64,000 nucleotides of DNA. Origin: Streptomyces sp. NBC_01275 (GTDB lineage: Bacteria; Actinomycetota; Actinomycetes; Streptomycetales; Streptomycetaceae). The position numbers were made by a program, and so were the translations under genes. The stretch spans positions 3,286,001-3,350,000 of the forward strand of contig NZ_JAPEOZ010000001.1 in NCBI RefSeq assembly GCF_026340655.1. Direction: 5' to 3'. The notes under the pieces were generated by a model. The model saw only the letters and a list, made by a program, of their open reading frames with translations, was not told where the DNA came from and ran no database searches. Positions 20,532-30,133 of the stretch are shown here, in pieces; position 1 is the stretch's first letter; each line of letters starts with the position of its first letter.

Positions 20532-20945
20532 CTACGCGCGGCCGGGGAAGAAGATCTTCACCTCGCGGTCGGCGGACTCCTCGGAGTCGGAAGCGTGGAT
20601 CAGGTTCTCGCGGACGATCACGCCGAAGTCGCCGCGGATCGAGCCGGGGGCGGCGGCGATCGGGTCGGTCGGACCGGCCAGCGCGCGTACGCCCTCGATG
20701 ACCCGGTCGCCCTCGACGATCAGCGCGACGACGGGACCGGAGGCCATGAACTCCACCAGCGGCTCGTAGAAGACCTTGCCCTTGTGCTCGCCGTAGTGCT
20801 GCTCCAGCGTGTCCTGGTCCAGGGTGCGCAGCTCCAGCGCGGTGATCTGCCAGCCGGCCTTGCGCTCGATACGGCTGATGATCTCGCCGGTCAGGCCGCG
20901 ACGGACGGCGTCGGGCTTGAGCAGGACGAGGGTGCGCTGGCTCAC
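20532..20945 (-). CDS. ndk: Nucleoside diphosphate kinase
   Basis: The 137-residue enzyme transfers the gamma-phosphate from ATP to NDPs through a phospho-histidine. The sequence opens MSQRTLVLLKPDAVRRGLTG, and the active histidine lies in ENLIHASDSEESADREVKIF, the classical NxxHASDS signature. Length is standard. It sits between DUF4233 and mreB on the same strand with ~65 bp upstream and 233 bp downstream. Confidence 0.98.
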   Translation of the reverse strand: MSQRTLVLLKPDAVRRGLTGEIISRIERKAGWQITALELRTLDQDTLEQHYGEHKGKVFYEPLVEFMASGPVVALIVEGDRVIEGVRALAGPTDPIAAAPGSIRGDFGVIVRENLIHASDSEESADREVKIFFPGRA

Positions 20946-21009
20946 GAGGGGACTCCTTCAACTGCCGGTGTGCGGTGGGACGAGATTACAGGGCCCGTCC
21001 CGGCACTTG

Positions 21010-21396
21010 TCACACAGCGTCAGCAGTATCGGCGGACGACCCCGCGGGAGACGCGGGGGACGCGGCGGCCTGTGCGGCGAAACGGGCCTTCGCCTCGTCG
21101 ATCTTCTTGCCGTAGTGCACCGACGCCCACCACAGGGCCCCGAAGAGGACCCCCATGAAGAACATGGTCGGGACGAAGAAGCCGGACGCGACGAGGGCGA
21201 TCTGCAGGGCCCAGCCGAGGGCGACGCCCCCGGGCCGGGTGACCACGCCGCACAGCAGCACGCTGAGGAACATCGCGACGCCGCACACCGTCCACACCGT
21301 GGACGTGGACAGGTCGGGGTCCTTCATGGCGACCAGACCGGCGAAGCCGATGACGAAGAACTCGCCGATCAGGGTCGAGGAGCAGAGCGTACGCAT
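21010..21396 (-). CDS. DUF4233 small membrane protein
   Basis: This 128-residue protein has about four hydrophobic segments (LIGEFFVIGFAGLVAMKDP, WTVCGVAMFLSVLLCGVV, ALGWALQIALVASGFFVP, MFFMGVLFGALWWASVHYG). The MRTLCSSTLIGEFFVIGFAG start and the WASVHYG(K) end are those of DUF4233, a family that in actinobacteria almost always lies between folC and ndk, as here. It begins 9 bp after the folC stop and is probably cotranscribed. Function unknown. Confidence 0.9.
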   Translation of the reverse strand: MRTLCSSTLIGEFFVIGFAGLVAMKDPDLSTSTVWTVCGVAMFLSVLLCGVVTRPGGVALGWALQIALVASGFFVPTMFFMGVLFGALWWASVHYGKKIDEAKARFAAQAAASPASPAGSSADTADAV

Positions 21397-21405
21397 GGGG
21401 AGACC

Positions 21406-22920
21406 TCAGCCCTTCCCGAGGAGAAGTCGGGCCTCGCCGACGGTGATGACGGAACCGGTGACCAGCACGCCGCCGCCGGTGAACTCCCCGTCCTCCTCGG
21501 CGAGCGTGATCGCCGCCTCCAGGGCGTCCGGCAGCCGCGGCTCGACCTGGACGCGGTCGTCGCCGAACACCTCGACGGCGATCGCGGCGAGCTCGTCGGC
21601 GTCCATCGCGCGCGGGGTGGAGTTCTGGGTGACGACGACCTCGGCGAAGAGCGGCTCGAAGGCCTCCAGCAGGCCTCTGACGTCCTTGTCGCCGCTCGCG
21701 CCCACGACCCCGATGAGCCGGCTGAAGTCGAAGGCCTCGCCGACGGCCTCGGCGGTGGCGCGGGCTCCCGCCGGGTTGTGGGCCGCGTCCAGCACGACGG
21801 TGGGCGAGCGCCGTACGACCTCGAGGCGGCCCGGCGAGGACACGGCGGCGAAGGCCTTGCGGACCGTGTCGACGGCGAGCGGCTCGGGCCGCTGGGAGCC
21901 GACGCCGAAGAACGCCTCGACGGCGGCGAGCGCCACGGCCGCGTTGTGGGCCTGGTAGGCGCCGTGCAGCGGGAGATACACCTCGGGGTACTCTCCGCCC
22001 AGCCCGCGCAGGGTGACCACCTGGCCGCCGACGGCGACCTGCCGTGCGACGACCCCGAACTCCAGCCCCTCCCGGGCCACCGTCGCGTCGACCTCGACGG
22101 CCCTCTTCAGCAGGACCTGGGCGGCGTCGACGGGCTGCTGCGCCAGGATCACCGTCGCGTCCTGCTTGATGATCCCGCCCTTCTCCTCCGCGATCGCGCC
22201 GGGCGTCTCGCCCAGCCGGTCGGTGTGGTCGAGGTCGATGGGCGTGACGACGGCGACGTCGGCGTCGATGACGTTGGTGGCGTCCCAGGAGCCGCCCATC
22301 CCCACCTCGACGACGGCCACGTCGACGGGCGCGTCCGCGAAGGCGGCGTACGCCATGCCCGTGAGCACCTCGAAGAAGGACAGCCGGTACTCCTGCTGCG
22401 CGTCGACCATCTCGACGTACGGCTTGACGTCCTGGTACGTCTCGACGAACCGCTCGGCGGAGATCGGGGCCCCGTCGAGGCTGATCCGCTCGGTGATCGA
22501 CTGGACGTGCGGGGACGTGTACCGCCCGGTACGCAGGTCGAACGCGCCCAGCAGGGCCTCGATCATCCGGGCGGTGGACGTCTTGCCGTTCGTCCCCGTG
22601 ATGTGGATCGAGGGGTACGACCGCTGCGGGTCGCCCAGGACGTCCACCAGCGCGGCGATGCGGCCGACGGAGGGATCCAGCTTGGTCTCGCCCCAGCGGG
22701 TGGCCAGCTCCGCCTCGACCTCGCGCAGGGCCTTGTCGACCTCGGGATCCTGGGGACGCCCGGGCACGTCTGCCTGCGGCGCTGCGCCCTGGGTACGGAG
22801 GGTGCGGCTGCCGGCCTCGATGACCGCGAGGTCGGGGTCGCGGTCGGTCGCTTCCGCGATGATCTCGTCGAAGGGATCGGGCTGGTCGTCGTCGTTGCCG
22901 TTCGGGGGGAGCTCGCTCAC
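21406..22920 (-). CDS. folC: Folylpolyglutamate synthase / dihydrofolate synthase
   Basis: This 504-residue Mur-ligase-type enzyme adds glutamate to (dihydro)folate with ATP. The P-loop is HITGTNGKTSTARMIEALL, followed by RTGRYTSPHVQSITERIS, VAVVEVGMGGSWDATNV, and the C-terminal LDAAHNPAGARATAEAVG. About 75 N-terminal residues (acidic, DDDQPDPFDEIIAEATDRDP) are an actinobacterial extension. It is followed at 9 bp by DUF4233 and preceded by the strong valS terminator, so it starts a separate transcript. Confidence 0.95.
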   Translation of the reverse strand: MSELPPNGNDDDQPDPFDEIIAEATDRDPDLAVIEAGSRTLRTQGAAPQADVPGRPQDPEVDKALREVEAELATRWGETKLDPSVGRIAALVDVLGDPQRSYPSIHITGTNGKTSTARMIEALLGAFDLRTGRYTSPHVQSITERISLDGAPISAERFVETYQDVKPYVEMVDAQQEYRLSFFEVLTGMAYAAFADAPVDVAVVEVGMGGSWDATNVIDADVAVVTPIDLDHTDRLGETPGAIAEEKGGIIKQDATVILAQQPVDAAQVLLKRAVEVDATVAREGLEFGVVARQVAVGGQVVTLRGLGGEYPEVYLPLHGAYQAHNAAVALAAVEAFFGVGSQRPEPLAVDTVRKAFAAVSSPGRLEVVRRSPTVVLDAAHNPAGARATAEAVGEAFDFSRLIGVVGASGDKDVRGLLEAFEPLFAEVVVTQNSTPRAMDADELAAIAVEVFGDDRVQVEPRLPDALEAAITLAEEDGEFTGGGVLVTGSVITVGEARLLLGKG

Positions 22921-22954
22921 GGGGCCAGTCTACGGACGGCCGCTGACAGAGGTG

Positions 22955-22997
22955 GACGAAGGCCCCCGGGACCGTGCCGGTCCCGGGGGCCTTCGTC
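22955..22997 (-). terminator. Strong terminator after valS
   Basis: A perfect 20-bp stem (arms 22955-22974 and 22978-22997) with a 3-nt loop lies 16 bp past the valS stop and before the folC start. The stem ends contain GGCCCCCGGGACCG and its complement. Confidence 0.85.
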
Positions 22998-23013
22998 TAC
23001 GTACGACAGCGGG

Positions 23014-25638
23014 TCACGCCTGCGGCAGGCGGTCCAGCTGGGCCGTGATGCGCTCGATGTCCTCGTCCGCCTTGGTGAGGCGGGCGCGGATCTTCTCGAC
23101 CACGTTGTCCGGGGCCTTCGCCAGGAACGCCTCGTTGCCGAGCTTGGCGTTGGCCTGGGTCTTCTCCTTCTCGGCCGCCGCGAGGTCCTTGGCCAGGCGC
23201 TTGCGCTCCGCGGCCACGTCGATCGTGCCGGAGAGGTCCAGCGCGACCGTGGCGCCCGCGACCGGCAGGGTCGCCGTCGCCGAGAAGGCCTCGCCCTCCG
23301 GCTGGAGGCGGAGCAGCTGGCGGATGGCCGCCTCGTGCGGGGCGAGCGCGGCGCCGTCCAGCGTGAGGCGGGCCGGGACGCGCTGGCCGGGCTGGAGGCC
23401 CTGGTCGGCGCGGAAGCGGCGGACCTCGGTGATGACGGACTGGAGGCTCTCGATCTCCTGCTCGGCGGCCGTGTCCCGGAAGCCGCTGTCGGCGGGCCAC
23501 TCGGCGGTGACGAGGGTCTCGCCGCCGGTCAGCGTGGTCCACAGCGTCTCGGTGACGAACGGGACGACGGGGTGCAGCAGCCTCAGGGTGACGTCGAGGA
23601 CCTCGCCCAGGACGCGCTGGGAGACCTTCGCCGGCTCGCCGCCCGCCTGGAAGACGGTCTTGGACAGCTCGACGTACCAGTCGAAGACCTCGTCCCAGGC
23701 GAAGTGGAACAGCGCGTCGGAGAGCTTCGCGAACTGGAAGTCCTCGTAGAACGCGTCGACTTCGGCGACCGTCTCGTTCAGCCGGGAGAGGATCCAGCGG
23801 TCCGTCGCCGACAGCCGCGAGGCGTCCGGCAGCGGGCCCTCGACCGTCGCGCCGTTCATCAGCGCGAAGCGGGTGGCGTTCCAGATCTTGTTGGCGAAGT
23901 TGCGGGAGCCCTGGACCCAGTCCTCGCCGATGGGAACGTCGACGCCGGGGTTGGCGCCGCGAGCGAGCGTGAACCGCAGCGCGTCGGAGCCGTACTTGTC
24001 CATCCAGTCCAGCGGGTTGACCGCGTTGCCGAAGGACTTGGACATCTTCTTGCCGAACTGGTCACGGACCATGCCGTGCAGGGCGATGGTGTGGAACGGC
24101 GGCGTGCCGTCCATCGCGTAGAGGCCGAACATCATCATCCGGGCGACCCAGAAGAAGAGGATGTCGTAGCCGGTGACCAGGACGGAGTTCGGGTAGAACT
24201 TCGCAAGCGACTCGGTCTGTTCGGGCCAGCCGAGGGTGGAGAAGGGCCAGAGGCCGGAGGAGAACCAGGTGTCGAGGACGTCGGTGTCCTGACGCCAGCC
24301 CTCGCCCGTCGGCGGCTCCTCGTCGGGGCCGACGCAGACGACCTCGCCGTCCGGGCCGTACCAGACCGGGATGCGGTGGCCCCACCACAACTGCCGTGAG
24401 ATGCACCAGTCGTGGAGGTTGTCGACCCAGTCGAAGTACCGCTTCTCCATCTCCTGCGGGTGGATCTTGACCCGGCCGTCGCGGACGGCGTCGCCGGCCG
24501 CCTTGGCCAGCGGGCCGACCTTGACCCACCACTGCATGGACAGGCGCGGTTCGATGGTGGTCTTGCAGCGCGAGCAGTGGCCGACGGAGTGGACGTACGG
24601 GCGCTTCTCGGCGACGATCCGGCCCTCGGCGCGCAGGGCGGCGACGATGGCGGAGCGGGCCTCGAGCCGGTCCTGGCCCTGGAAGGGGCCGTGGGCGGTG
24701 ATGACGGCGTGCTCGTCCATGATCGTGATGGACGGCAGGTCGTGACGCTGGCCGATCTCGAAGTCGTTCGGGTCGTGGGCCGGGGTGACCTTGACGGCGC
24801 CCGTGCCGAACTCGGGGTCGACGTGCTCGTCGGCGACGACCGGGATGGAACGGTCGGTCAGCGGCAGCTTGATGAGCTTGCCGACGAGGTGCTTGTACCG
24901 CTCGTCGTCCGGGTGGACGGCGACGGCGGTGTCACCGAGCATGGTCTCGGCGCGGGTGGTGGCGACGACGATGGCGTCGTCCCCGTCCCCGTACTTCATG
25001 GAGACGAGTTCGCCGTCGTCGTCCTGGTACTCGACCTCGATGTCGGAGATCGCGGTCAGACAACGCGGACACCAGTTGATGATGCGCTCGGCGCGATAGA
25101 TCAGCTCGTCGTCGTAGAGCCGCTTGAAGATGGTCTGGACGGCCTGGGACAGGCCCTCGTCCATGGTGAAGCGCTCGCGCGACCAGGCGACGCCGTCGCC
25201 GAGGCGGCGCATCTGGCCGCTGATCTGGCCGCCGGACTCGCCCTTCCACTGCCAGACGCGCTCGACGAACGCCTCACGGCCGAGGTCGTGGCGGGACTTG
25301 CCCTCCTTGCCGAGCTCGCGCTCGACGACGTTCTGCGTGGCGATGCCGGCGTGGTCCATGCCGGGCTGCCACAGCGTCTCGAAGCCCTGCATGCGCTTAC
25401 GGCGGGTCAGGGCGTCGATGAGGGTGTGCTCGAAGGCGTGCCCCAGGTGCAGGCTGCCCGTGACGTTCGGCGGCGGGATGACGACGGTGTACGGCGGCTT
25501 CTCGCTCTTGGCGTCGGCCTCGAAGTAACCCCGCTCCACCCAGCGCTCGTACAGCGGCCCCTCTACGTCGGCCGGCGCGTACTGGGTCGGCAGTTCGGTG
25601 GGGGGCGCTGATGGCTGCTGATGAGCGTTCTCGGTCAC
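23014..25638 (-). CDS. valS: Valyl-tRNA synthetase
   Basis: This 874-residue class I synthetase charges tRNA-Val. The HIGH-type motif is in [20 protein letters not shown] and the KMSKS motif in [20 protein letters not shown]. The editing domain ([40 protein letters not shown]) sits between them. The anticodon-binding region follows, and the C-terminus forms the usual coiled coil ([20 protein letters not shown]). No T-box leader was found in the 136-bp upstream gap, which it shares with a divergent gene. Confidence 0.98.
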   Translation of the reverse strand: MTENAHQQPSAPPTELPTQYAPADVEGPLYERWVERGYFEADAKSEKPPYTVVIPPPNVTGSLHLGHAFEHTLIDALTRRKRMQGFETLWQPGMDHAGIATQNVVERELGKEGKSRHDLGREAFVERVWQWKGESGGQISGQMRRLGDGVAWSRERFTMDEGLSQAVQTIFKRLYDDELIYRAERIINWCPRCLTAISDIEVEYQDDDGELVSMKYGDGDDAIVVATTRAETMLGDTAVAVHPDDERYKHLVGKLIKLPLTDRSIPVVADEHVDPEFGTGAVKVTPAHDPNDFEIGQRHDLPSITIMDEHAVITAHGPFQGQDRLEARSAIVAALRAEGRIVAEKRPYVHSVGHCSRCKTTIEPRLSMQWWVKVGPLAKAAGDAVRDGRVKIHPQEMEKRYFDWVDNLHDWCISRQLWWGHRIPVWYGPDGEVVCVGPDEEPPTGEGWRQDTDVLDTWFSSGLWPFSTLGWPEQTESLAKFYPNSVLVTGYDILFFWVARMMMFGLYAMDGTPPFHTIALHGMVRDQFGKKMSKSFGNAVNPLDWMDKYGSDALRFTLARGANPGVDVPIGEDWVQGSRNFANKIWNATRFALMNGATVEGPLPDASRLSATDRWILSRLNETVAEVDAFYEDFQFAKLSDALFHFAWDEVFDWYVELSKTVFQAGGEPAKVSQRVLGEVLDVTLRLLHPVVPFVTETLWTTLTGGETLVTAEWPADSGFRDTAAEQEIESLQSVITEVRRFRADQGLQPGQRVPARLTLDGAALAPHEAAIRQLLRLQPEGEAFSATATLPVAGATVALDLSGTIDVAAERKRLAKDLAAAEKEKTQANAKLGNEAFLAKAPDNVVEKIRARLTKADEDIERITAQLDRLPQA

Positions 25639-25774
25639 GGGGCCAGTTTAGGGGTGTCACCGGGCCGTCCCGAAACGTGTTTGCTCTGTAACGGTAGGGG
25701 CCCCGCTGACGTGGACCCGCTGGGTTTGAGCCAGGATGTGAAAATCACATAAGCATCTGGAGGGGAACCCAGAA

Positions 25775-26791
25775 ATGAGTCACAACCAGCCGGGCCCGTA
25801 CGGCGGCCAGCCCCAGCAGCCCGGACCGTACGGCCAGCCAGGCCCGTACGGCCAGCCGCCGCAGGCCCCGCAGCCCGGCTACGGCTACCCCCAGCAGCCC
25901 CCCGCCCCGCAGCCCGGCTACGGCTACCCGCAGCAGCCCCCGCAGGGCGTCCCGCCGCAGACCCCGCCCTACGGCCAGCCGCCGCAGTACGGCCAGCAGC
26001 CCCCTTACGGCCAGCAGCCGCCGTACGGCCAACAGCCGCCCTACGGCCAGGCGCCCTACGGGGTGCCCCAGCCCCCGGCGCCGGGCGGCGGCAAGAAGAA
26101 GACCGGCATCATCCTCGGCGCGGTCGCGGTCGTCGCCGCGATCGGCGTGGGCGCGTACTTCGTCATCGGCGGGGGCGGCGCGGCCGGAGGAGGCCTCGAG
26201 GACGACGGCGCGCACAAGCTGTCGACGCCGGCGACCGTGCTCACCGAGTACAAGCGGGCCTCCGACGAGGGCGCGACCGCCGACGACGACTCCGCGGCCG
26301 ACCTGGAGAAGAGCGGCGTCAAGAACGGCAAGTCCGTGATCGGCATCTACTCCACCGCGGACCTGACCGGGTACGACCCCTCGGACCCGAGCACCGCGCC
26401 CGACGAGAGCGAGCTCGCCACGGCCAAGGGCATCACGTACTTCGGCGCCTACGGCACCATCGCCGACCCGGAGAAGGTGCTGGACGCGTTCTTCGTCAAC
26501 CTGAAGAAGTCGTCCGAGGACAAGTCCTCCAGCAGCAGCTCCACCACCGCCAAGACCGAGCTGATCGGGGACCCCGTGGCGGTCGACCTCGACGGGGCGG
26601 TCATGAAGTGCCAGGCGGCCAAGGGCACGGACGTCACCACCAAGCAGGAGAAGACCGACTGGTTCTGCGCGTGGGCCGACTACAGCACCATCGCCATGGT
26701 CTCGCCGGGTGACGTCACGAAGGGCATCACCAAGGACGTGGCGGTCGACATCACCACGAAGCTGCGCGAGCAGGTCCGCGTCAAGGCGTGA
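25775..26791 (+). CDS. Membrane protein with Pro/Gln/Gly/Tyr-rich cytoplasmic repeats
   Basis: The first ~105 residues are low-complexity repeats (PPYGQQ, QPGYGYPQQP, QPGPYG), with many tyrosines. One membrane helix follows (TGIILGAVAVVAAIGVGAYFVIG, near 110-133), after the stop-signal GGGKKK, and then a ~200-residue extracellular domain with two cysteines (MKCQAAK, WFCAWAD) that may form a disulfide. GGAGG lies 12 nt before the ATG. The outer domain was not recognised. It is divergent from valS and convergent with clpX across a shared terminator. The PYGQ repeats resemble phase-separating or proline-rich adaptor segments (inference). Confidence 0.85.
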   Translation: MSHNQPGPYGGQPQQPGPYGQPGPYGQPPQAPQPGYGYPQQPPAPQPGYGYPQQPPQGVPPQTPPYGQPPQYGQQPPYGQQPPYGQQPPYGQAPYGVPQPPAPGGGKKKTGIILGAVAVVAAIGVGAYFVIGGGGAAGGGLEDDGAHKLSTPATVLTEYKRASDEGATADDDSAADLEKSGVKNGKSVIGIYSTADLTGYDPSDPSTAPDESELATAKGITYFGAYGTIADPEKVLDAFFVNLKKSSEDKSSSSSSTTAKTELIGDPVAVDLDGAVMKCQAAKGTDVTTKQEKTDWFCAWADYSTIAMVSPGDVTKGITKDVAVDITTKLREQVRVKA

Positions 26792-26819
26792 CGGCACGCC
26801 GGAGCTGAGTGCTCAACTG

Positions 26820-26857
26820 ACGAAGGGGCCCCGGTCGGTTGACCGGGGCCCCTTCGT
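26820..26857. terminator. Bidirectional terminator between the repeat protein and clpX
   Basis: A perfect 17-bp stem (CGAAGGGGCCCCGGTC and complement plus an A-T closing pair) with loop GGTT lies between the two convergent stop codons. Confidence 0.85.
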
Positions 26858-26890
26858 GATGTCCGTGTATCCGGATGTCCGCGGCGGCGG

Positions 26891-28180
26891 TTACGCCGTC
26901 TTCTGCTCGCCCGGTCCCCGGCCGCCGCGCGCGTCGCGGGGGATCAGGGTCGGGTTGACGTTGGAGAGGACGACGTCGGCGGTGATGACCACGCGGGCCA
27001 CGTCCTTGCGGGACGGGACCTCGTACATGACCGCCTGGAGGACCTCCTCCATGATGGCGCGCAGGCCGCGGGCGCCGGTCTGGCGGAGGATGGCCTGGTC
27101 GGCGATGGCCTCCAGGGCCTCGCGCTCGAAGTCCAGCTCCACGCCGTCGAGTTCGAAGAGGCGCTGGTACTGCTTCACCAGCGCGTTGCGCGGCTCGATC
27201 AGGATCTGCAGGAGCGCCTCGCGGTCCAGGTTGTGGACCGAGGTGATGACCGGCAGACGGCCGATGAACTCCGGGATCATCCCGAACTTGACCAGGTCCT
27301 CGGGCATGACGGCCTCGAACTGGTCCTTGGACTCCAGCTCGCGCTTGGAGCGGATCGTCGCGCCGAAGCCGATGCCCTTGGCGCCGGCCCGGGTCTCGAT
27401 GATCTTCTCCAGGCCCGAGAAGGCGCCGCCCACGATGAACAGCACGTTCGTCGTGTCGATCTGGATGAACTCCTGGTGCGGGTGCTTGCGGCCGCCCTGC
27501 GGCGGGACCGAGGCGGTGGTGCCTTCCAGGATCTTCAGAAGGGCCTGCTGGACGCCCTCGCCCGACACGTCACGCGTGATGGAGGGGTTTTCACTCTTCC
27601 TCGCGACCTTGTCGATCTCGTCGATGTAGATGATCCCGGTCTCGGCCTTCTTGACGTCGTAGTCGGCCGCCTGGATCAGCTTCAGCAGGATGTTCTCGAC
27701 GTCCTCGCCGACATAGCCCGCCTCGGTCAGCGCCGTGGCGTCCGCGATCGCGAACGGCACGTTCAGCATGCGCGCCAGGGTCTGGGCGAGGAGGGTCTTG
27801 CCCGAACCCGTGGGGCCGAGCAGAAGAATGTTGGACTTCGCCAACTCGATGGCGTCCTCGCGGCTTTGGCCGCCGCCGTTCTCCCCGGCCTGGACGCGCT
27901 TGTAGTGGTTGTACACCGCGACCGACAGGGCCTTCTTGGCGGGCTCCTGGCCCACCACATAGCCCTCGAGGAACTCGTAGATCTCGCGCGGCTTCGGGAG
28001 TTCCTCCCAGCGGACCTCGCTCGTCTCAGCGAGCTCTTCCTCGATGATCTCGTTGCAGAGATCGATGCACTCGTCGCAGATGTAGACACCGGGCCCTGCG
28101 ATGAGCTTCTTGACCTGCTTCTGGCTCTTGCCGCAGAACGAGCACTTGAGCAGATCGCCGCCGTCACCGATGCGTGCCAC
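26891..28180 (-). CDS. clpX: ClpX, ATP-dependent unfoldase of the Clp protease
   Basis: The 429-residue AAA+ protein has an N-terminal zinc-binding domain ([32 protein letters not shown]), Walker [21 protein letters not shown], Walker [12 protein letters not shown], and the IGF-loop region [12 protein letters not shown] that docks on ClpP. It recognises substrates and threads them into ClpP1P2, whose genes lie directly upstream on the same strand. A 171-bp gap separates it from clpP2, so it may also have its own promoter. Confidence 0.97.
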   Translation of the reverse strand: MARIGDGGDLLKCSFCGKSQKQVKKLIAGPGVYICDECIDLCNEIIEEELAETSEVRWEELPKPREIYEFLEGYVVGQEPAKKALSVAVYNHYKRVQAGENGGGQSREDAIELAKSNILLLGPTGSGKTLLAQTLARMLNVPFAIADATALTEAGYVGEDVENILLKLIQAADYDVKKAETGIIYIDEIDKVARKSENPSITRDVSGEGVQQALLKILEGTTASVPPQGGRKHPHQEFIQIDTTNVLFIVGGAFSGLEKIIETRAGAKGIGFGATIRSKRELESKDQFEAVMPEDLVKFGMIPEFIGRLPVITSVHNLDREALLQILIEPRNALVKQYQRLFELDGVELDFEREALEAIADQAILRQTGARGLRAIMEEVLQAVMYEVPSRKDVARVVITADVVLSNVNPTLIPRDARGGRGPGEQKTA

Positions 28181-28351
28181 GGTGTGCTTCCCCTTCGCCT
28201 GGGAGACGCCTAGGTCCAGCGGCTCCTGGTGCTGCCTTAGTCCGACGGTACCTTGCCGGGCCCCCCGTTCGGGCCCCCCTTGGCACGGTTCACTTCGACG
28301 TGGACCGTGTCACACCGTGCCGGGAGGGGCTCGACGGGACGACCTCGCGCG

Positions 28352-29032
28352 TCAACGCAGAGAGTTGTTGTTCATCTTCCGGGTGGAGATGATCTGGTCG
28401 ATCAGGCCGTACGCCAGCGCGTCCTCGGCCGTGAGGATCTTGTCGCGCTCGATGTCCTCGCGGATCTTCTCGATCGGCGTGGTGGAGTGCTTGGCCAGCA
28501 TGTCCTCCAGCTGGGCGCGCATCCGGAGGATCTCGTTGGCGGCGATCTCCAGGTCGGAGACCTGACCGCGGCCGGTCTCGCTGTAGGGCTGGTGGATCAG
28601 CACGCGCGCGTTCGGAAGCGCCATGCGCTTGCCCGGGGTGCCGGCGGCCAGCAGGATCGCGGCGGCGGAGGCCGCCTGGCCCATGCAGACCGTCTGGACG
28701 TCGGGCTTCACGAACTGCATCGTGTCGTAGATCGCAGTCAGCGCCGTGAAGGAGCCGCCGGGGCTGTTGATGTAGACCGAGATGTCCCGGTCGGGGTCCA
28801 TGGACTCCAGGCACAGCAGCTGCGCCATGACGTCGTTGGCGGAGGCGTCGTCGATCTGGACGCCCAGGAAGATCACGCGCTCCTCGAAGAGCTTCGCGTA
28901 CGGGTCGTACTCGCGGACGCCCTGGGAGGTGCGCTCGACGAAGCGCGGGATGACGTAGCGGGACTCGGCGCGGGGGCCGGTGTATTCGGCCTCGGTGCGG
29001 GCGTAGAGGCCGCTGCCGGGGAAGTCGTTCAC
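28352..29032 (-). CDS. clpP2: ClpP2 protease subunit
   Basis: The 226-residue serine protease subunit has the catalytic serine in [20 protein letters not shown], the histidine in [14 protein letters not shown], and IYINSPGG-like [20 protein letters not shown]. The N-terminal extension ([20 protein letters not shown]) resembles the processed propeptide of actinobacterial ClpP2. It lies 143 bp downstream of clpP1, the two forming a mixed tetradecamer in actinobacteria (family knowledge). The spacer contains a strong palindrome. Confidence 0.95.
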   Translation of the reverse strand: MNDFPGSGLYARTEAEYTGPRAESRYVIPRFVERTSQGVREYDPYAKLFEERVIFLGVQIDDASANDVMAQLLCLESMDPDRDISVYINSPGGSFTALTAIYDTMQFVKPDVQTVCMGQAASAAAILLAAGTPGKRMALPNARVLIHQPYSETGRGQVSDLEIAANEILRMRAQLEDMLAKHSTTPIEKIREDIERDKILTAEDALAYGLIDQIISTRKMNNNSLR

Positions 29033-29123
29033 GGTGTCTCCTGGAGAGAGGGCTGGGGCGGTGGGCTGGAGGGGCTGGAAGGGGTGCTGACGGTCGCGGG
29101 AGCCTCAGGAGCTCCCGGGATGC

Positions 29124-29151
29124 CTCAAGGGGCTCCGGGGAGCTCCTTGAG
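29124..29151. repeat. Near-perfect palindrome in the clpP1-clpP2 spacer
   Basis: CTCAAGG-GGCTCC/GGGGAGC-TCCTTGAG pairs over 13 positions with one G-T wobble, folding as a 28-nt hairpin with almost no loop or acting as a DNA operator. A shorter related copy (CCTCAGGAGCTCCCGGGA) sits just before it (29103-29120). Confidence 0.6.
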
Positions 29152-29175
29152 CGGTCCAGGCGCCGTCACGGGCCC

Positions 29176-29793
29176 TCAGGCCGCCCCGGTGCCGCCGCCG
29201 CCCGGCATGCCGGCGGCCGTGGGGATGACGTCGTCGATGAGGCCGTACTCCTTGGCCTCGAAGGCGTCGAACCAGCGGTCGCGGTCCGAGTCGCGGGTGA
29301 CCTGCTCGACCGTCTGGCCGGTGTGCTGGGAGGTCAGCTCGGCCATGCGCCTCTTGGTGTGCAGCAGCCGCTCGGCGTGGATCTTGATGTCCGAGGCCGA
29401 GCCGGCCAGGCCGGCGGAGGGCTGGTGGATCAGGATCTCGGCGTTAGGCAGCGCGAAGCGCTTGCCGGGGGTGCCGGCGCTGAGCAGGAACTGGCCCATG
29501 GAGGCCGCGAGGCCCATGGCGATGGTCACCACGTCGTTCTTGATGAACTGCATGGTGTCGTAGATCGCCATGCCAGCCGTGATCGAGCCGCCGGGGCTGT
29601 TGATGTAAAGGAAGATGTCCTTGTCCGGGTCGGCGGCAAGGAGCAGCAGCTGTGCGGTGATCTTGTTGGCGATGTCGTCGTCGACCGCCTGGCCGAGGAA
29701 GATGATCCGCTCGCCGAGCAGCCGGTTGTAGACCTGGTCGCCGAGGCCACCGATGGAAGGCTCGCCGGCGGCGTAGGGCATCAGATTCGTCAC
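29176..29793 (-). CDS. clpP1: ClpP1 protease subunit
   Basis: This 205-residue subunit starts at the GTG giving [22 protein letters not shown] lies 5 nt before the GTG, whereas the next ATG (29781) would be 17 nt away, so GTG is chosen. The catalytic serine is Ser98 in [20 protein letters not shown], and the histidine is in [17 protein letters not shown]. The C-terminus is Gly-rich (PGGGGTGAA). It forms ClpP1P2 with the next gene. A ClgR-type box lies 133 bp upstream of the start, matching the known ClgR control of clpP1P2 in Streptomyces. Confidence 0.96.
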   Translation of the reverse strand: MTNLMPYAAGEPSIGGLGDQVYNRLLGERIIFLGQAVDDDIANKITAQLLLLAADPDKDIFLYINSPGGSITAGMAIYDTMQFIKNDVVTIAMGLAASMGQFLLSAGTPGKRFALPNAEILIHQPSAGLAGSASDIKIHAERLLHTKRRMAELTSQHTGQTVEQVTRDSDRDRWFDAFEAKEYGLIDDVIPTAAGMPGGGGTGAA

Positions 29794-29925
29794 GTATCCA
29801 CCTGCTCGTCTTACGACGGCGCCGGGCCGTCTCACGTGTACTGCCTGGGGCTCGGGGACTCCCCTGCCCTCGTACTCATGGACCCTAACGCGCGGGTCCC
29901 TTCGGAGAATCCCGGAGAGGTGAGT

Positions 29926-29939
29926 GTTCGCCGGGGGCG
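29926..29939 (-). promoter_or_regulatory. ClgR-type operator upstream of clpP1
   Basis: The sequence GTTCGC-CGGGG-GCG matches GTTCGC-N5-GCG, the box reported for ClgR, the activator of clpP1 and lon in Streptomyces. It sits 133-146 bp from the clpP1 GTG. The match is on the plus strand as written. The motif is short, so chance occurrence in this GC-rich DNA is possible, but position and target fit. Confidence 0.6.
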
Positions 29940-30063
29940 TAGCCGGGGGCCGCCTCGGGCGGTGGGGCGGGGGCGGGTGCGCGGGTGGGGCGGGCACGGG
30001 TCCGCGGCTGGGCGGGGACGGGTGCGCGGGTGGGTGCGGCGGGCCGTCCCGGCCTACGACGAC

Positions 30064-30104
30064 GGGAGGGCCCCGGAGCGATGATCACGCTCCGGGGCCC
30101 TCCC
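30064..30104 (-). terminator. Strong terminator after tig
   Basis: A perfect 17-bp stem (GGGAGGGCCCCGGAGCG and complement) with the 7-nt loop ATGATCA begins 29 bp past the trigger-factor stop. It separates tig from the clpP1 promoter region. Confidence 0.85.
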
Positions 30105-30133
30105 GCGTCAGCACTTCAGAGGTGCCACGAGGC

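Noticed and set aside
25639..25774. T-box riboswitch before valS
   Set aside because: The gap is only 136 bp and shows no specifier loop, T-box sequence or terminator/antiterminator pair.
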